A DNA stretch of 64,000 nt from NCBI RefSeq assembly GCF_914767665.1, contig NC_059507.1, positions 14,136,001-14,200,000 of the forward strand, given 5' to 3'. The position numbers and the translations under genes are program-made. Shown one piece after another: positions 10,529-22,679 of this stretch. Under the pieces are notes generated by a model. The model had not been told where the DNA came from. It searched no databases and saw only the letters and a list, made by a program, of their open reading frames with translations. Numbering within the stretch: the stretch's first letter is position 1; each line of letters starts with the position of its first letter. This DNA is from Harmonia axyridis (Eukaryota; Arthropoda; Insecta; Coleoptera; Coccinellidae).

Positions 10529-12249
10529 CAGTGCCGTATCTAGGGCGTGGCAAAGGTGGCACTTGCCACGGGCGCAAGGTCTGCAGGGGCGCCAAAAAAT
10601 ATCAAGAGAAAAAAATATTGGAGCACCAGACATAATAATTCGAAAGATCACAACTCGGTTTTCATGTATACGCCTCGCAACGAGCAATGCCGAGGAATCT
10701 GGAAACCAAGGACGGAGATCTTTCTTCTTTCTTGGGGAGGGGGTTCTCGAAAAAAAAAATTTTTATCAACAATGTTTACTCATATCTGTAATTTGAGAAA
10801 AAGAGGTTTGATAACGAAGTTGGAACTTAATTACTCAAAATATTTTTTTTTATTACCAATTCGATTGTTCCCACCTTATACTGGGTTTTCCTAAAACGGA
10901 GTTACGAAGGAAAATATTCCTTGGATAATTTTAAGAAAAAAAGTTCCATAAACATGAGCCCGCAAACGCTTTGTTTTCGAGAAACATGGTGTTTCTTGTA
11001 TAGTCATACTTTTTAGTGATGCTTATATTTATTAGTTTATCGAAACTTTATTAATCTTCGCCACAGAATTTGTTGATAAGTACCATAAGTTATTAATATT
11101 ATTCATCACAGCTTACTAACTGGATTTTTAAAATAATTTGGATTTTTCCTGAGGATTACCAGAGAGCTGTTTGAATTTTTTTTTCGAAATCGATAGCAGA
11201 TACGACAAAAATACAACGAACCAAAAAGTGTTGTACTAGACCAGAGTTTCTTTTCACATCTTTCTATAGAACCAGTGCTTCACCAAAAAATAGTTCTGGT
11301 GGAAAGAAGCAGGTACACTTCCAGAAAAAATATCACCCTGTAGAGTTGCTTACAAAATACGCATATCACAAGATGAAAACTTTAAATCAGAAGATCTATG
11401 CCAATTCAAGTTAAATATCTTGTGAAGGGAAGATGCTATGAGAAAAAAAAACTTTAACACCGGTATCTCAAAACCAAAGCGTTTGCAGATTCATGTTATA
11501 GAACTTTTTTCTCAAAATGATCCGAGAAATCTGTCATTTTCATTTGTACACATTAGGAACACCGTTTAGATATAATCAATTCAAAACTGATATCTGCACA
11601 ATCAAATTGCAATTTGAATGAATCACAATAAATTGTATAACACGGCCCAGACCGATGCGAATTACTCAGTTCAGTACTTTGATAACTACAGTATTGAAAT
11701 TTTGTGACGAGAATGAAACAAAACGAAAACAACGAGTAAGTGCATACCGATTACGAATGCAAAAATTACAGATGGCAAATAAGGGGCGACACCGACAAAG
11801 CGGAAAGATAAAGGAAAATAATAAACCTCGGGCATAGATGTGCTCGTAGTGCAGTAAAAGTACTCATCTTGAAAGCGATAATAAACTCATAAACCGTAAA
11901 AGGGACCGATTTTGTACTCCTTGTCGATTTCAGAGGAAAGTAAAATGATTATTGGTACTTTTTATGGAAAAATTTTCGTTTTTCGTCTTTGCGAGAATTC
12001 TGAAAGTTTATATTTTGGAAATATTGGGGGGGGATAATTACCACCCATTTCTACGCCCTAGCTGGAAATATTGAAAATATTGCTAGCCTTCCCTAAAATT
12101 TGCGTTCTAAGCACAAAATAATCACAAAATATATGGCTTAAGTTATGAACAAAAAAATATTATAAGAAAATATAATCGATGAAAAAAATCTTCGAAAATG
12201 TCTAAGATATTGCCACAGGCGCAATAGTAGGTACCTAGATACGGCTCTG
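10529..12249. mobile_element. Non-autonomous hAT-type element with 8-bp target duplication
   Basis: The ends are CAGTGCCGTATCTAGG (10529) and, inverted, CAGAGCCGTATCTAGG (ending 12249), a typical hAT-style terminal pair beginning CAG. The element is flanked on both sides by the 8-bp direct repeat TCTACAGG (10521-10528 and 12250-12257), the duplication length made by hAT transposases. The 1.72-kb interior has no transposase: its open frames of 60-115 codons show no hAT motif. Part of the interior (about 11095-11300) recurs alone at 31843-32040. Confidence 0.9.
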
Positions 12250-12257
12250 TCTACAGG

Positions 12258-13174
12258 CACTTCTTTCAATAGAATCCATTCGTGTAATCATTTTTTTATT
12301 GCAATTAGTTTAAAAGTTATAATACAAATTTGTGTTTTTTCAAATGCATATTTTCCCTTTTCGAAAATATTCAACTTTCTCATCGAACTATAAAAACATA
12401 ACAATTCGAGAATTATACACATTAGGATAAAATGACCAGAACATAAAATGCAAATGTTTAACCACAACACACGGTCTTCTCCACATAGCTGCATCTTTAC
12501 CGGAAGTCTCAGAATGCTCCTCTCATTATCTAGTTTTGATTCAGAGAATTCTAGTCCGGTTATAATTTATTGTTGAGTGAATAACTTTTGATTTCTCTCT
12601 GACGGCTTGAAGAAGATAAACTACATTCTTCTGTGATCATTACCGCCTCACGGCACTCTGTTAAAGGCCACCCACATCTCTTTGTTTTGCGTCGATTTAA
12701 ATCTGGATTAAGAGGAGATTAAACTTCAATCAAGACTATAAATCTCGAGACTACACTTGCGCCCTCTTGATCTCGTGATTGTTCACAGCTCAGGAAGGTT
12801 AAATTTCTGTTTTCCGTATTTATACTATTTACTATTATTGGTTACTATAATTGCTGAATTCTATCTATGACGTTCTATGTTGAAAAACGAGGAATATATT
12901 TGAAATGGTTTGTAAAAAAATTCATAGAAAATTTACTGCATTAACCATTTAGCTCGATATTACTGTTTTGCATCTACACGCAATATTTCAACTCATTTGG
13001 ACATGTTGTAACGGAAATATTTGATTTATTTTCTCAACATTCTGCCTGAATTTTTTGTGGTTGAGATGTCGGGTTCAATATAAAATTTAAAAATTGTTAT
13101 TATAAAGCGTTTTCCAATAAGAGGTTCCTTTTTGATAATGAAAAGGAACGAGTATATTTTGAAAGAAATGAATG
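12258..13174. other. No gene; short complex stretch at 12570-12800
   Basis: Mostly AT-rich. The sub-region 12570-12800 is less repetitive and contains GGATTAAGAGGAGATTAAAC (about 12703-12722), two GATTA cores as bound by K50-type homeodomains. A small piece at about 13105-13150 resembles the ends of family D. No coding evidence. Confidence 0.35.
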
Positions 13175-13459
13175 GTTGAGTTGATTTCAAGTCAAGTAGT
13201 AGTTTTTAAATCTCAAGTCATGTCAAGTATTTATTTATCAAGTACTTGAATCATATCAAGCTATTTGCTTTTTAACAGTTTTATTGTGTAGGGTCACATC
13301 AATACAAAAATGATGAAATGAGAAGAAACCTTGCAAAAAAACTTTTATTTATTAAATTTATTGTATAAAAGCCGAAAATATCACCTTTTTCGAAATAGAA
13401 ACAAAAATTACATCACTATAAATCATAACAAAATAAAAATAATAAAAAATTTGTTAATA

Positions 13460-13678
13460 TTAAGAAACCTCCAGGCTTAGTTTGATTTCACAATTTTCAA
13501 TCCAGGATCTAAGATACATGAGGCATCTCATAGATTTGTCGCCTAACCTATTGCGGGTTTTTGTAACTGTAAGAGCAGCCCTAGGAAATTGTCTCTCAAC
13601 AGGAGTTGAAGATGCTGGCGTTGATAAAAAATCCTTGCCCATTTGGCCAATTTTGGAAAGATACACGTACAGGCTCAC
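13460..13678 (-). pseudogene. hAT transposase C-terminal dimerisation domain fragment
   Basis: hAT transposases end in a conserved dimerisation domain. This frame reads DFLSTPASSTPVERQFPRAA followed by LTVTKTRNRLGDKSMRCLMY and LRSWIEN, matching the usual pattern of an A-S-S-x-P-x-E-R-x-F core, then a K-x-R-N-R-L block and a hydrophobic LxxLR..W helix. About 60 residues of the domain remain, with nothing of the BED finger or catalytic core. The first 12 or so codons of the open frame (13664-13678) come from the inserted retroelement tail, not from hAT. Fragment only. Confidence 0.85.
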
Positions 13679-13748
13679 GCCTCTGTGACTAAATGTTTAT
13701 ACCCTGTAGCTTACAGAATAAACCATTTTATTTTTATTATTATTTATT
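13663..13748 (+). mobile_element. Short LINE/SINE 3'-end insertion in hAT copy H1
   Basis: Copy H3 reads straight from GGAAAGGTA into TTTCTGAAACTACC (about 56205-56226). H1 has about 86 extra bases at that point, ending AATAAACCATTTTATTTTTA and a TTA-rich tail. A polyadenylation-like AATAAA plus a simple tail marks it as the 3' end of a retroelement. The empty site in H3 defines the boundaries. Confidence 0.6.
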
Positions 13749-14079
13749 ATATTTCTGAAACTACCAAAATCTACCGATAGATTTCAATGAAATGTGAGAA
13801 AACTACTAATAAGGTCACATTGGTGAATGTTTCAGTTTCTCGGCGCTCGAGGAATTCCCTTATTTAGTCTAAGCGCGCACGAGATTCCAGAAATATATGC
13901 CATGCGACGCGTGCATATCAAGCTCAGATGATATCAAGTAGCTTCACGAAGTCAAGCAATAAATATCTTAAATCAAGCCAAGCCAAGCCCAAGTATGTAA
14001 TTTTTCACGAGCTTGATTTTCAAGTCAAGTAGTTGGTTAAAATGTCAAGCTACTTGGCTTGACGAATCCCTATGTGAAA

Positions 14080-14195
14080 CGTTCCATTTTTGGAAATGAT
14101 GTTGTTATTAAGTGTCAAAAAATGACAGCTTGAAAAGTGACAGCTTCCCAGATAGCGGACTATTCGAAATGAAACCTCTTATAGGTAAACTCAGG
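14080..14195 (-). repeat. Family D leader fragment, D2
   Basis: Contains, on the minus strand, the family D signature: GAATAGTCCGCTATCTGGGA, AGCTGTCA, then text leading to AAAAATGGAACG. Only the 5' untranslated end is present, directly beside hAT copy H1. Confidence 0.65.
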
Positions 14196-15200
14196 TTGTA
14201 CACATTTCGAGATATTAACTGTGAATATTTTATAGGAAGAAAAAAGTTTTTCTCCAAACGTTACTAGTGGTTTTTTGAAGAAATTTGGATGAATAATCCC
14301 TGTTTTTATTTCATTGGCCAATTTGTGGTATTTTTTGGCATATACGTATATATTCTCGTATATATTGATATCGATTCATCAAGTTTTTTCTTATCGCGAA
14401 TCTACTTGTCTGATATTTCATGCTTCATTCGAAAATATCATTTTTCCAATCAAATCAACTACGACTTCACAAACGAACTCTTTCATAGACACATTCCTAT
14501 GAGTTTAAAACCCAGTTGAATGAAAATTTACCATTCGAAGTTCATTTTGCTAATCACTAGCAGTCAACTTATATTGCTAATGCATCTTTGATTGATTCCG
14601 ATTCAAGAGGAAGGAGGTCTATGACCGCACCAGGTTCAGATTTTCAAGAGACGTGTTCCGGAAGCTGGAATATTGCACATGCATTACTCAAGATCTTTCA
14701 AGGAATGATCCAAAGCCATTCAGGTACTCTCATTCAAGCTATGTGGTTTAAGAATGTGGTTTTTTCATTCTAGTTATTATGAAGATGGTACGTTGAAAAT
14801 ACAAATGGATGGAGAGATGGAGTAGGTATATTCACTGTTTATAATCACAGTCTAGTGGTTTGATGGCTGATAATTCAAAAAAATGCAAGAGTTTCAAACA
14901 ATAGTTTATTATTTCGATACCACTTGTATGATTCTCACAGTATACTAATGTATTTCAAGAAAAAAATCCTTAAAGCTCTCTAAAAAGTCGATTAGTGTTA
15001 AATCATACTATTCCGCTGGCCATTTATCTTCATGTGGTCGTGTCGTTGAGGTTACATTTCTGTGGAATATGTACTAATGAAATTAAAGAGTCTGACTATC
15101 GCGCGCATACTATACCATTGTGTGAAATTTCTTTGGTTTTCTTCAACGTAAAGGTTTGATAACTTGAAAAATCTTTACGCTCGCTAAATGTTGTAAGACA
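14196..15200. other. No recognisable gene
   Basis: AT-rich. The 76- and 62-codon + strand open frames near 14289-14519 overlap each other in different frames, are phenylalanine/isoleucine-rich and have no motif. Confidence 0.5.
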
Positions 15201-15239
15201 AAATGTAGTTTCGAGCGCTTCTTCATTCATTCAGAGCCC

Positions 15240-15600
15240 TTGGAAACCAAAGAACTGAATCAAGGTACACCCAAGGATGCAATTACGCATGAAGAAACAA
15301 AGGATCAAAAGTTTCTGACTTCATGTCAGTGCTTTTCTTGATTTTTCTCGATAATTTCCATGATTCTGTGACCCAAAAGTCTTTCAGTTTTGCGAACTGT
15401 GATAACAACCATTTGACATGTTACTTTTCACCATTTTTGTAGTGCAGTTTGACAATTTCAATGCTTTATTGAAGCGTTTATCGTTCAATTTTAGTAATGA
15501 CGTAGTTTTTAATTGTCAAGAGCCAAAAAATGACGACTTCAACAGCCCAGATAGCGGGCTATTCAAAATGAAACCTCATATTGAAAAATCCTATATTTAC
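15240..15600 (-). repeat. Family D 5' segment, D3
   Basis: Read on the minus strand it contains GAATAGCCCGCTATCTGGGC, TGACAATTAAAAACTACGTC, and the start region leading into an ATTGAAATTGTCAAACTGCA-like stretch of the transposase N-terminus. Frameshifts and stops interrupt it. No catalytic part is present. Confidence 0.65.
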
Positions 15601-15802
15601 TAAAAAACGAATGATTCAAAAATCTTGTTCGTTACTCTCGTCTACTCCAAAAATCTTGCATATTTGATTGACACAAATAACACACAGAAGAAGGTTGTGG
15701 AATACTCGAAAAAAAGATTTGGTCAAAATCATGGCAACCTTTCTATCATATCAGAAAGGGACAATATTAACTTTGCAGATGAAATAAATATGCAACTAAA
15801 GG

Positions 15803-16737
15803 GTGTTTGTTTTTAGAGCTATATAACTTTAAATTGCAATAAAACAAAGATGGATTATTCGATTGATATGAATTTTATTTATCCGCAAGATAATCTTGTG
15901 GCATTACATTTTAAATATGATTTCTGGTATATGACCGCCACGGCTGGCTCGGATGTAGTCCAATCTGGACGTCCAATTTTCGATGACTTTTTCCAACATT
16001 TGTGGCCGTATATCGGCAATAACACGGCGAATGTTGTATTCCAAATGGTCAAGGGTTTGTGGCTTATCCGCATAGACCAATGACTTTACATAGCCCCACA
16101 GAAAGTAGTCTAGCGGTGTTAAATCACAAGATCTTGGAGGCCAATTCACAGGTCCAAAACGTGAAATTAGGCGGTCACCAAACGTGTCTATCAATAAATC
16201 GATTGTGGCACGAGCTGTATGACATGTTGCGCCGTCTTTTTGGAACCACAGCTCCTGGACATCATGGTTGTTCAATTCAGGGATGAAAAAGTTAGTAATC
16301 ATGGCTCTATACCGATCACCATTGACTGTAACGTTCTGGCCATCATCGTTTTTGAAGAAGTACGGACCAATGATTCCACCAGCCCATAAAGCGCACCAAA
16401 CAGTCAGTTATTCTGTATGTAACGGTGTTTCGACATACACTTGAGGATTAGCTTCACTCCAAATGCGGCAGTTTTGTTTGTTGACGTAGCCATTCAACCA
16501 GAAGTGCGCTTCATCGCTAAACAAAATAAAATGGATGTAGTGCGCGATACGTATTCCGCACAGAACCATTATTTTCGAAATAAAATTGCACCATTTGCAA
16601 GCTTTGTTCAGGCGTGAGTCTATTCATGATGAATTGCCAAACCAAACTGAGAATAAATCACTTGACAGCTGTTAAATCGGTCGCCATCTTGAACAGAAAT
16701 GCCAACTTAAAGTTATATACCTCGAAAAAAAAACACC
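15803..16737 (-). mobile_element. DD41D mariner-like element, family C, copy C1
   Basis: Ends are AAGGGTGTTTGTTTTTAGAG (left) and, inverted, CGGGTGTTTTTTTTTCGAGG (right), each followed by TATATAACTTTAA. The element is about 935 bp and contains a deleted transposase gene on the minus strand. It is the sister of C2 at 25197-26136, in the opposite orientation. Confidence 0.88.
15904..16627 (-). pseudogene. DD41D transposase with internal deletion (C1)
   Basis: The start is ATG 16627 (MNRLTPEQ, the beginning of the HTH). After RNTYRALHPFY the frame jumps into SDEAHFWLNGYVNKQNC, so about 100 or more residues of the DNA-binding and linker region are gone. The rest is well preserved: VWCALWAGGIIGPYFFKND, then FQKDGATCHTARATIDLL and NWPPRSCDLTPLDYFLWGYV, ending IIFKM. 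Counting from the Asp of KDG to the Asp of LDYF gives 41 intervening residues, the rosa-like DD41D spacing. All three acidic positions (SDE, KDG, LDY) are present, but an in-frame stop near the deletion joint and frameshifts near 16400 and 16560 break the gene. Confidence 0.87.
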
Positions 16738-17592
16738 CGTCACATAATTGAATTTTTTAATAGTAACAAATCCTATTATAAACGAAAATCAAAGCACTAC
16801 AAAAAAAAACTTATATCAATACGGTTTTTGCAAGATATTCACATGACGTCTGAATTAAAATCTAGCTGCTCTCCCATTTCAATAAAAAACTCGTATTCAA
16901 ATTCCTTCGAAAGCATGTCCATTATCTCTAATTCTTGGGAACCACCCCTCGTTCAACAGATTACAGTGTAACTTTTGACATCTTCAGAAGAAATTCTAAT
17001 GATTCGCCCTAATCCATCTTCTGCTGCCTTGTAAGGCTGAAAAATTTCTTGAAGTGTTATCTATCTCCATTAGCAACGTCTCTACATGGAGACGTCTCTA
17101 ATTAAGGAAAGAGGCTAGCGCCAAAGGTGTTTCTGTTCAATAAAGTTACAGTTGGATAGGTTAGTATCTCTTGGTTTCTCATCTTCTATGAATTTATCGT
17201 AATAGGGTCGTACAAGTGGAAAGTTGAAGTGATAGAGGAGGTTCAATACTAGAAATGAATTCTGGGAGTTATGAAATAATTATAATGTAATCGTATATTA
17301 TTCCACGGGTCAATAATGATATGTAATTATTATTCCCGTGAAAAATCTGAGCCGCTTATGTGGGCAGTGAGTAACATGCCTAGGTAATAATAGCCATTAT
17401 ACTTTATATCATTTATGATTAATTTATTAATTTCAGATTGTTAATGAACAATTTCATTCGTCATTAACACTAAATTTAGTTATTTCTACAATTAATCTTC
17501 TGTCATAAACAAATTCCTATTCTGATTAATAATGAGATACATACAAATTCTCTGAGCTCTTACCTATATTTTGCATAGAGGCAGGGAAATAT
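16738..17592. other. No recognisable gene
   Basis: AT-rich, with short palindromic tracts (ACGGGTCAATAATG..ATTATTCCCGTG near 17305-17340) but no element ends or coding motif. Confidence 0.45.
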
Positions 17593-18825
17593 ATTAAGAG
17601 TAGAACTTTGCTTACGCCGTGTTGCAATAGATGGCAGTAGCGGTAAGTGATAGACGAAATAAATAGATCGTAGATGTCATACAATAAGCTTAGGTATTTG
17701 TACACATAACGCCATCGAAATATTATTCGATTTGTGTCTGCATCATAAAATTATTCTAGAATGAATATATCAGCTTACGAGCCAAATTCTCGTCATTTGC
17801 AGGAGGTTTTATTTTCTGCTTTAATATGAAGAAATCTGCGGCTGAGGCTCATAGAATTCTCTCAAATACCTATAGTGAGGTCGTTGTTAGTGAAAGAACG
17901 TGCTGAAAGTGATTTCAACGCATCAAGAACGGTGATTTTGACGTCAAAGACCAGCATGGCGGTGAAAGAGAGAAGGTTTTTCTAAGATGCAAAATTGGAG
18001 GCAATACTTGATCAAGACTCGTGTCAAAAGCAACAAGAATTGGCAGGATCATTGGGAGTGACGCAACAAGCCATTTCAAAACTCCTGAAAATCATGTAAA
18101 TGATTCAGAAACAAAGAAATTAAGTGCCGTACGAGTTAAAGCCGAGAAATGTTTAACAGCGTTTGTTTGTTTGTAAACAGCTGCTTGCAAGGCAAAGATG
18201 GAAAGGATTTCTGTATCGCATTGTGACTGGAATGGGTTCATTACGACAATCCCAAGTGCAGAAAATCATAGGGATATCCCGGCCATGCTTCCACGTCGAC
18301 GGCCAAACCGAATATTCACGTTTCCAAGATCATGCTCAATATTTGGTGGTAGCAGTTCGGCGTAGTGTATTATGAGTTGTTGTAATCGACTGAAACAATC
18401 ACAGGAGATCGTTATCGAACGCAATCAATGCGTTTAAGCCGAGCATTAAAAGACAAACAGCTGCAATACAACGAGATGATAACGTGCTTTTACAGCATGA
18501 CAATGCTCGACCCCATGTTGCGAAAGTGGTCAAGACGTACTTGAAACGTTGAAATGGGAAGTCCTACCCCACCCGCTGTATTTTCCAGACGTTGCACCCT
18601 CAGACTATCACTTGTTTCGATCAATGACACACGGTCTGGCTGACCAGCACTCCCGGTCTTATGAAGAAGTAAAAAAATGTATTGATTCGTGGATGGCTTC
18701 AACAGATGATCAGTTTTTTCAACGCGGGATTGGTACGCTTTTCTAGAGAAGAAACACTTCAAGAATAGGGTCAAACTGATCATGCAAAAGAATAAAACTG
18801 GTTTCTCAAAAATAAAGAGCCATTA
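17593..18825 (+). mobile_element. Mariner family B, copy B2
   Basis: The 5' end is GAACTTTGCTTACGCCGTGT followed by TGCAATAGATGGC, the family B TIR and leader. The leader ..AATATTATTCGATTTGTGTC is shared with copy B4. Coding similarity runs to about 18746 and fades near 18825, and no 3' TIR was recognised. Confidence 0.82.
17761..18746 (+). pseudogene. Mariner B transposase (B2), multiple frameshifts
   Basis: Start ATG 17761 (MNISAYEPNSRHLQEV). Within the first 20 codons the frame is lost, and at least five further indels or stops follow. Recognisable pieces in order: KKSAAEAHRIL, the HTH QQELAGSLGVTQQAISK, the QLLARQRWKGFLYRIVTG block (where the codons for the first catalytic Asp region are deleted), HDNARPHVAK with the second Asp, and PDVAPSDYHLFRSM with the third Asp 34 residues on. 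The C-terminal RW..VVASDGQYF block is absent. A decayed relic of the same gene as in B1 and B3-B5. Confidence 0.87.
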
Positions 18826-19685
18826 AATATCCAATGATTTATTCAAATATTGTTTTGAACTCAAGTATATTATTCAGAGAGAAACGTGAAACTCCATTCA
18901 CCAATAGGAATCTTGAATGAAGAAAAACCCATAAAAACTTATTTGTTATTGTTCACGACTAATATGGTGTAATTGCTGTAATTACCTCTGTATTGTCCCT
19001 CTATTCTTCATGCCTTTTATTGACAATTCTAATTATAAAACAACAAGATTTCAATGCATAACGTGTAGGAGCATAGCATCTACCTGTTGTAATAACTTGA
19101 GATCAGGTACTCACTCAATTACCATATCTCTTGCGTAATTTGGGAGAATGAAGAAGGCGCTCCCTAATTTCCCTTTTTTCTACATTAGTATCCAAGAAAT
19201 CGATTAGTTTTATAGCTTTAACTCAGTGGTCTATTATCATTATAGTTTAATTAGTTCTAATTCAATCCTATAATGTAATTAAATTATGGGCATCACAATT
19301 AGATAAATACTAATTGTTCACTCTACATTAATACAATTTAATATTTTTTTCAAGGAAAATATTGTGGAATGTATGCATTTATAATATACAATTCATTTTC
19401 TTGGTAGTCAACAGTTGGTTAGCGACAGAGGTAAAAGACGATGTTAACATCACGTGTGCCCCTACAAAGTACAAACACTGTAGGAGTGGGTCACCAAGAC
19501 ATAATCACTAGTTGACCTCGAGTAAGTAAGATATGATATAGATGAGGTTAAGTGCTAGTGGTCCAGAAGAAGTTGCTTTTTGGCTTTTTGTTTCCAATTA
19601 TAAACCTTTTAAATTCACCGTGGAAAAATGTTTCAAACAATTATCATTGTTTTCAAGTTTTGGAACATGCAGATCGAAAATTATA
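18826..19685. other. No recognisable gene
   Basis: AT-rich. A slightly more complex stretch at 19420-19540 has no motif I can name. Confidence 0.45.
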
Positions 19686-19850
19686 CAGGGTGAGGAAACA
19701 TTTTTTTCCTTCACCTTTTTTTCCGAATCGCCTCGGTTGAAAAGATACATCCTGTTGAAAATCATAAAAAAAAATATTTTTTTATTATTCGCTAATGGAA
19801 TGGAAATGAAGGCAATGATTTTCGGAATATAGTTTTTTTATTGGTGTGAT
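19686..19850 (+). repeat. Family J partial copy J2
   Basis: Begins TATACAGGGTGAGGAAACAT and continues through TTCCGAATCGCCTCGGTTGA and AAAAGATACAT..CTGTTGAA, the same order as J3 at 59443. Only one end is present. Confidence 0.6.
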
Positions 19851-19939
19851 GAATCTTCTCCAAACATAAAATTCCAGCAAAGACAGGACAACTCCAGAAT
19901 TCCTGCTATACTAAGTGAGAAAAAAAATCGAATCCGAAA

Positions 19940-20710
19940 TTGAATTGGCAGGATCATTGGGAGTGACGCAACAAGCCATTTCAAAACGTCTGAAAGCCAT
20001 GGGAATGATTCAGAAAACAAGGAATTTGGATGCCGTACGAAGCTGAGAGATGTTGAACGGTGTTTCTTTGCTCATGAACAAATGCTTGCAAGGAAACACG
20101 CAAGAGATTTCTGCATCGCATTGTGGCTGGTGACGAAAAATGGGTTCATTACGATAATCCCAAGTGCAGAAAATCATGGGGATATCCCGGCCATGCTTCC
20201 ACGTCGACGGTCAAACCGAATATTCACGGTTCCAAGGTCATGCTCAGTATTTGGTGAGACCAGCTCGGCGTTGTGTATTATGAGTTGTTAAAACCGACTG
20301 AAACGATAACAGGCGATCGTTATCGAACGCAGTTAATGCGTTTGAGCCGAGCATTGAGAGACAAACGGCCGCAATACATCGAGAGACATTTTACAGCATA
20401 ACAATGCTTGACCCCATGTTGCGAAAGTGGTCAATTCATACTTGGAAACGTTTAAATAGAAATTCCTACCCCACTCGCCGTATTCTCTAGATTTTGCTCC
20501 CTCGGACAATCACTTATTTCGATCAATGGCATACGGCCTGGCTGACCAGCTCTTCCGGTCTTATGAAGAAATTGATCAATTCGTGAATCGCTTCAAAAGA
20601 TGACTAGTTTTTTCAACACGGGATTCTTTGAATCATGAATATATAACCAGTTTCTTACAATGAAGGCTAGAATTTCGAAAAACGGCGGAAGCAAAGTTGT
20701 ACGCCTCGAA
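19940..20710 (+). mobile_element. Mariner family B, copy B3 (5' truncated), transposase pseudogene
   Basis: Similarity starts abruptly inside the second HTH (ELAGSLGVTQQAISKR, MGMIQK) at 19940 and runs to the 3' TIR ...AAACGGCGGAAGCAAAGTTG at about 20699 followed by TACGCC. In between are the GFLHRIVAGDEKWVHYDN block (frameshifted), KVMLSIW and ELLKPTETITGDRYR, damaged HDNA and PDFAPSDNHLFRSM regions, and the tail. At least six frameshifts or stops are visible. The 5' half is missing, with no family B TIR on that side. Confidence 0.85.
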
Positions 20711-20920
20711 CAGAAATCAAAATATCGGAATATTTGAAAAAGTAATTTTTCAGAAAAGCCCGTAACTCGATAACAAAGCAGAATATTCACGAACTGATTT
20801 CTGATATCTTATTATTTCGAAAAAAAAGATCGGAGATTCTTGAAGATTTGTTCTTTAAGTCTTATAGTTCTCGAGATGCTCTCACTGGTCATCGATTTTG
20901 GGACACCGGACACCCTGTAT
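20705..20920 (-). repeat. Short repeat family K, copy K1
   Basis: Read on the minus strand it runs ATACAGGGTGTCCGGTGTCC, ATCTCGAGAACTATAAGACT, a lysine-codon-like AT tract, and TTTCTGTTCGAG. The same order occurs at 40213-40480 on the + strand. Mariner B3 abuts its inner end, so B3 probably inserted into it. Confidence 0.6.
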
Positions 20921-22679
20921 AAACTTGTGTTGAATCTTGTGACAGGTTCATCGTTCCTTACACATATGTACATGCTTTCCCATGTTTTTTCTATTTTATA
21001 ATAACAATTTCTCTATCCTTTTCAAATGAAAAGAATCTTAGCCCAACACCTGAAGATGTAGAGAAGGACACTTCGATCTCTTACGACAGATGCTGTATCA
21101 ACAATACCGAGCATAAATAATCATATCGAACTTTCTCATCATTCAACATTATGCCTGGTACGAAGAACAAAACAACCTTCGATGTCTTGTCCGAGTTGTT
21201 GAACATCTCTATTGTTCTTTCACGAGTTATTTACATCTGCCGGCAACTTGCAGGTATCAGCGTTGTAAAACATTGACACAGGATTATGTATCATTATCAT
21301 CCTCTTTTATGGCATGGTGAAATACTAATCGTCAAAGATATCTGCAGGACGAGTTGCCAATGGCTGCGGTCAATGATCCTTTGGAACGTGGGCAATGCAA
21401 CCCTTCTTCGCCAAGTGAAGCCGAAAGGACGGAGATTGACACCTATCTCGATGTTTTCTGATATCTGAAAGAGAATCTGTCACGTGCTGTTTTGATGAGA
21501 TCTCGTTTTTGTTTTCACCCAGTGGGTGGAAAGCTCATTATGTGTTTTGAAAGGAATGGAGGAATTTGGGTTATCATTTTGTTACGTTGGCACGTTTCTA
21601 GTAATATGTGTGATGAAATACGTGTGCTTGTCCGTGATTTCTTTACGTAAGATGAAAATGAACAAAATTCATGTTTTCATGTAATTTTTGGTGCAATTTT
21701 TCTAGAGGTTTCTTCCGAATCGATACGTTTATGTTTCTGTATATCTTTCATAAGAATCTATAATGTTCTGAATTCAATTTTCTTCCGATCTATGAATTTC
21801 GAAAGCCCAAATTCAAAAGTTTGTTTTTGTTGGAAATATACCCTTTTTTTAATATCAAAATGAAAGTTTTATTGAAAAGCCATATAATGTGAAATTCGAA
21901 ATTTATAGTCATTTAAATATATTAGGTTTTTGAAAAAAACTAGTTTTATTTCTGATCAATTACCGATCAGTAAATTCTAAAAAATAATTGTCCTAAGAAT
22001 TGACATCAACCATACGAATTTTTCACTTTGGCAATATCTCAAATATTTCACATAACTTATCCTTCATTAAGTTGTTGTGCTCATTTGTTTACAATTTTTG
22101 CTTGTGAAATAAAAGGAAAGCTAATTTATGATCGATTTAGAATGTGTTTAAACAAGAAAGTGTCAAATCAAACAAATCTTAATTTCATTCATGATCGAGT
22201 GATCGTTGTTTGTTTTTCTACGTTTCTTTTTCCACATTAATTTGTTAAGCATATGATTAATTCATCTATTGTTCCTATTGGAACGCTAGTCTTCATATTG
22301 AAAAATCCTCGACTTGACTTTTGCTAGCTTGTTCCAGAGGAACTGCTGATGGCTTTCATTTTGTCCTATTTTCAGTAATTTTTGATGATAATAGTAATTG
22401 TTATAGTTTATTTTTTTGAAAAAATACATCATTCTTGAAAACATTTCTTGAAAAAATACGTCAATATCTAACATATTCTCAATAAAATATTCTACTATAA
22501 TAAAGGAAATGATAAACAAAAAAAAAATTTGGCAAGAATTGATGTGAAGTCAGGAAGTTTTAGGCGCTTGTTAATTCATGCGCCAATTTTGACTTTGCGG
22601 AATACATAATAAAAAATGTAGTAATAAGAAATCCATAATTTTTGCATGAAAAACAAGGCTTTGATTACCAAAGTAGAAT
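20921..22679. other. No recognisable gene
   Basis: AT-rich. A more mixed-composition stretch at 21000-21480 has open frames of about 60 codons without motif. No repeat ends were found. Confidence 0.45.

Larger units (their letters stand above)
13175..14072 (-). mobile_element. hAT element, family H, copy H1 (left end lost)
   Basis: This shares its layout with the element at 55665-56527: CAAGTCAAGTAGTAG tracts, TTTTATTGTGTAG..TCACA, ACTTTTATTTATTAAA, a hAT dimerisation-domain remnant, and the terminal CTACTTGGCTTGACGAATCC ending near 14072. The opposite terminus (AGGGATTCACGGCTTGG type) is missing. It carries a small inserted retroelement tail at about 13663-13748. Confidence 0.8.

Noticed and set aside
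10380..10894. Several overlapping open frames (71-115 codons) on both strands
   Set aside because: They overlap one another, cross the left end of the hAT-type element at 10529, and contain no conserved motif.
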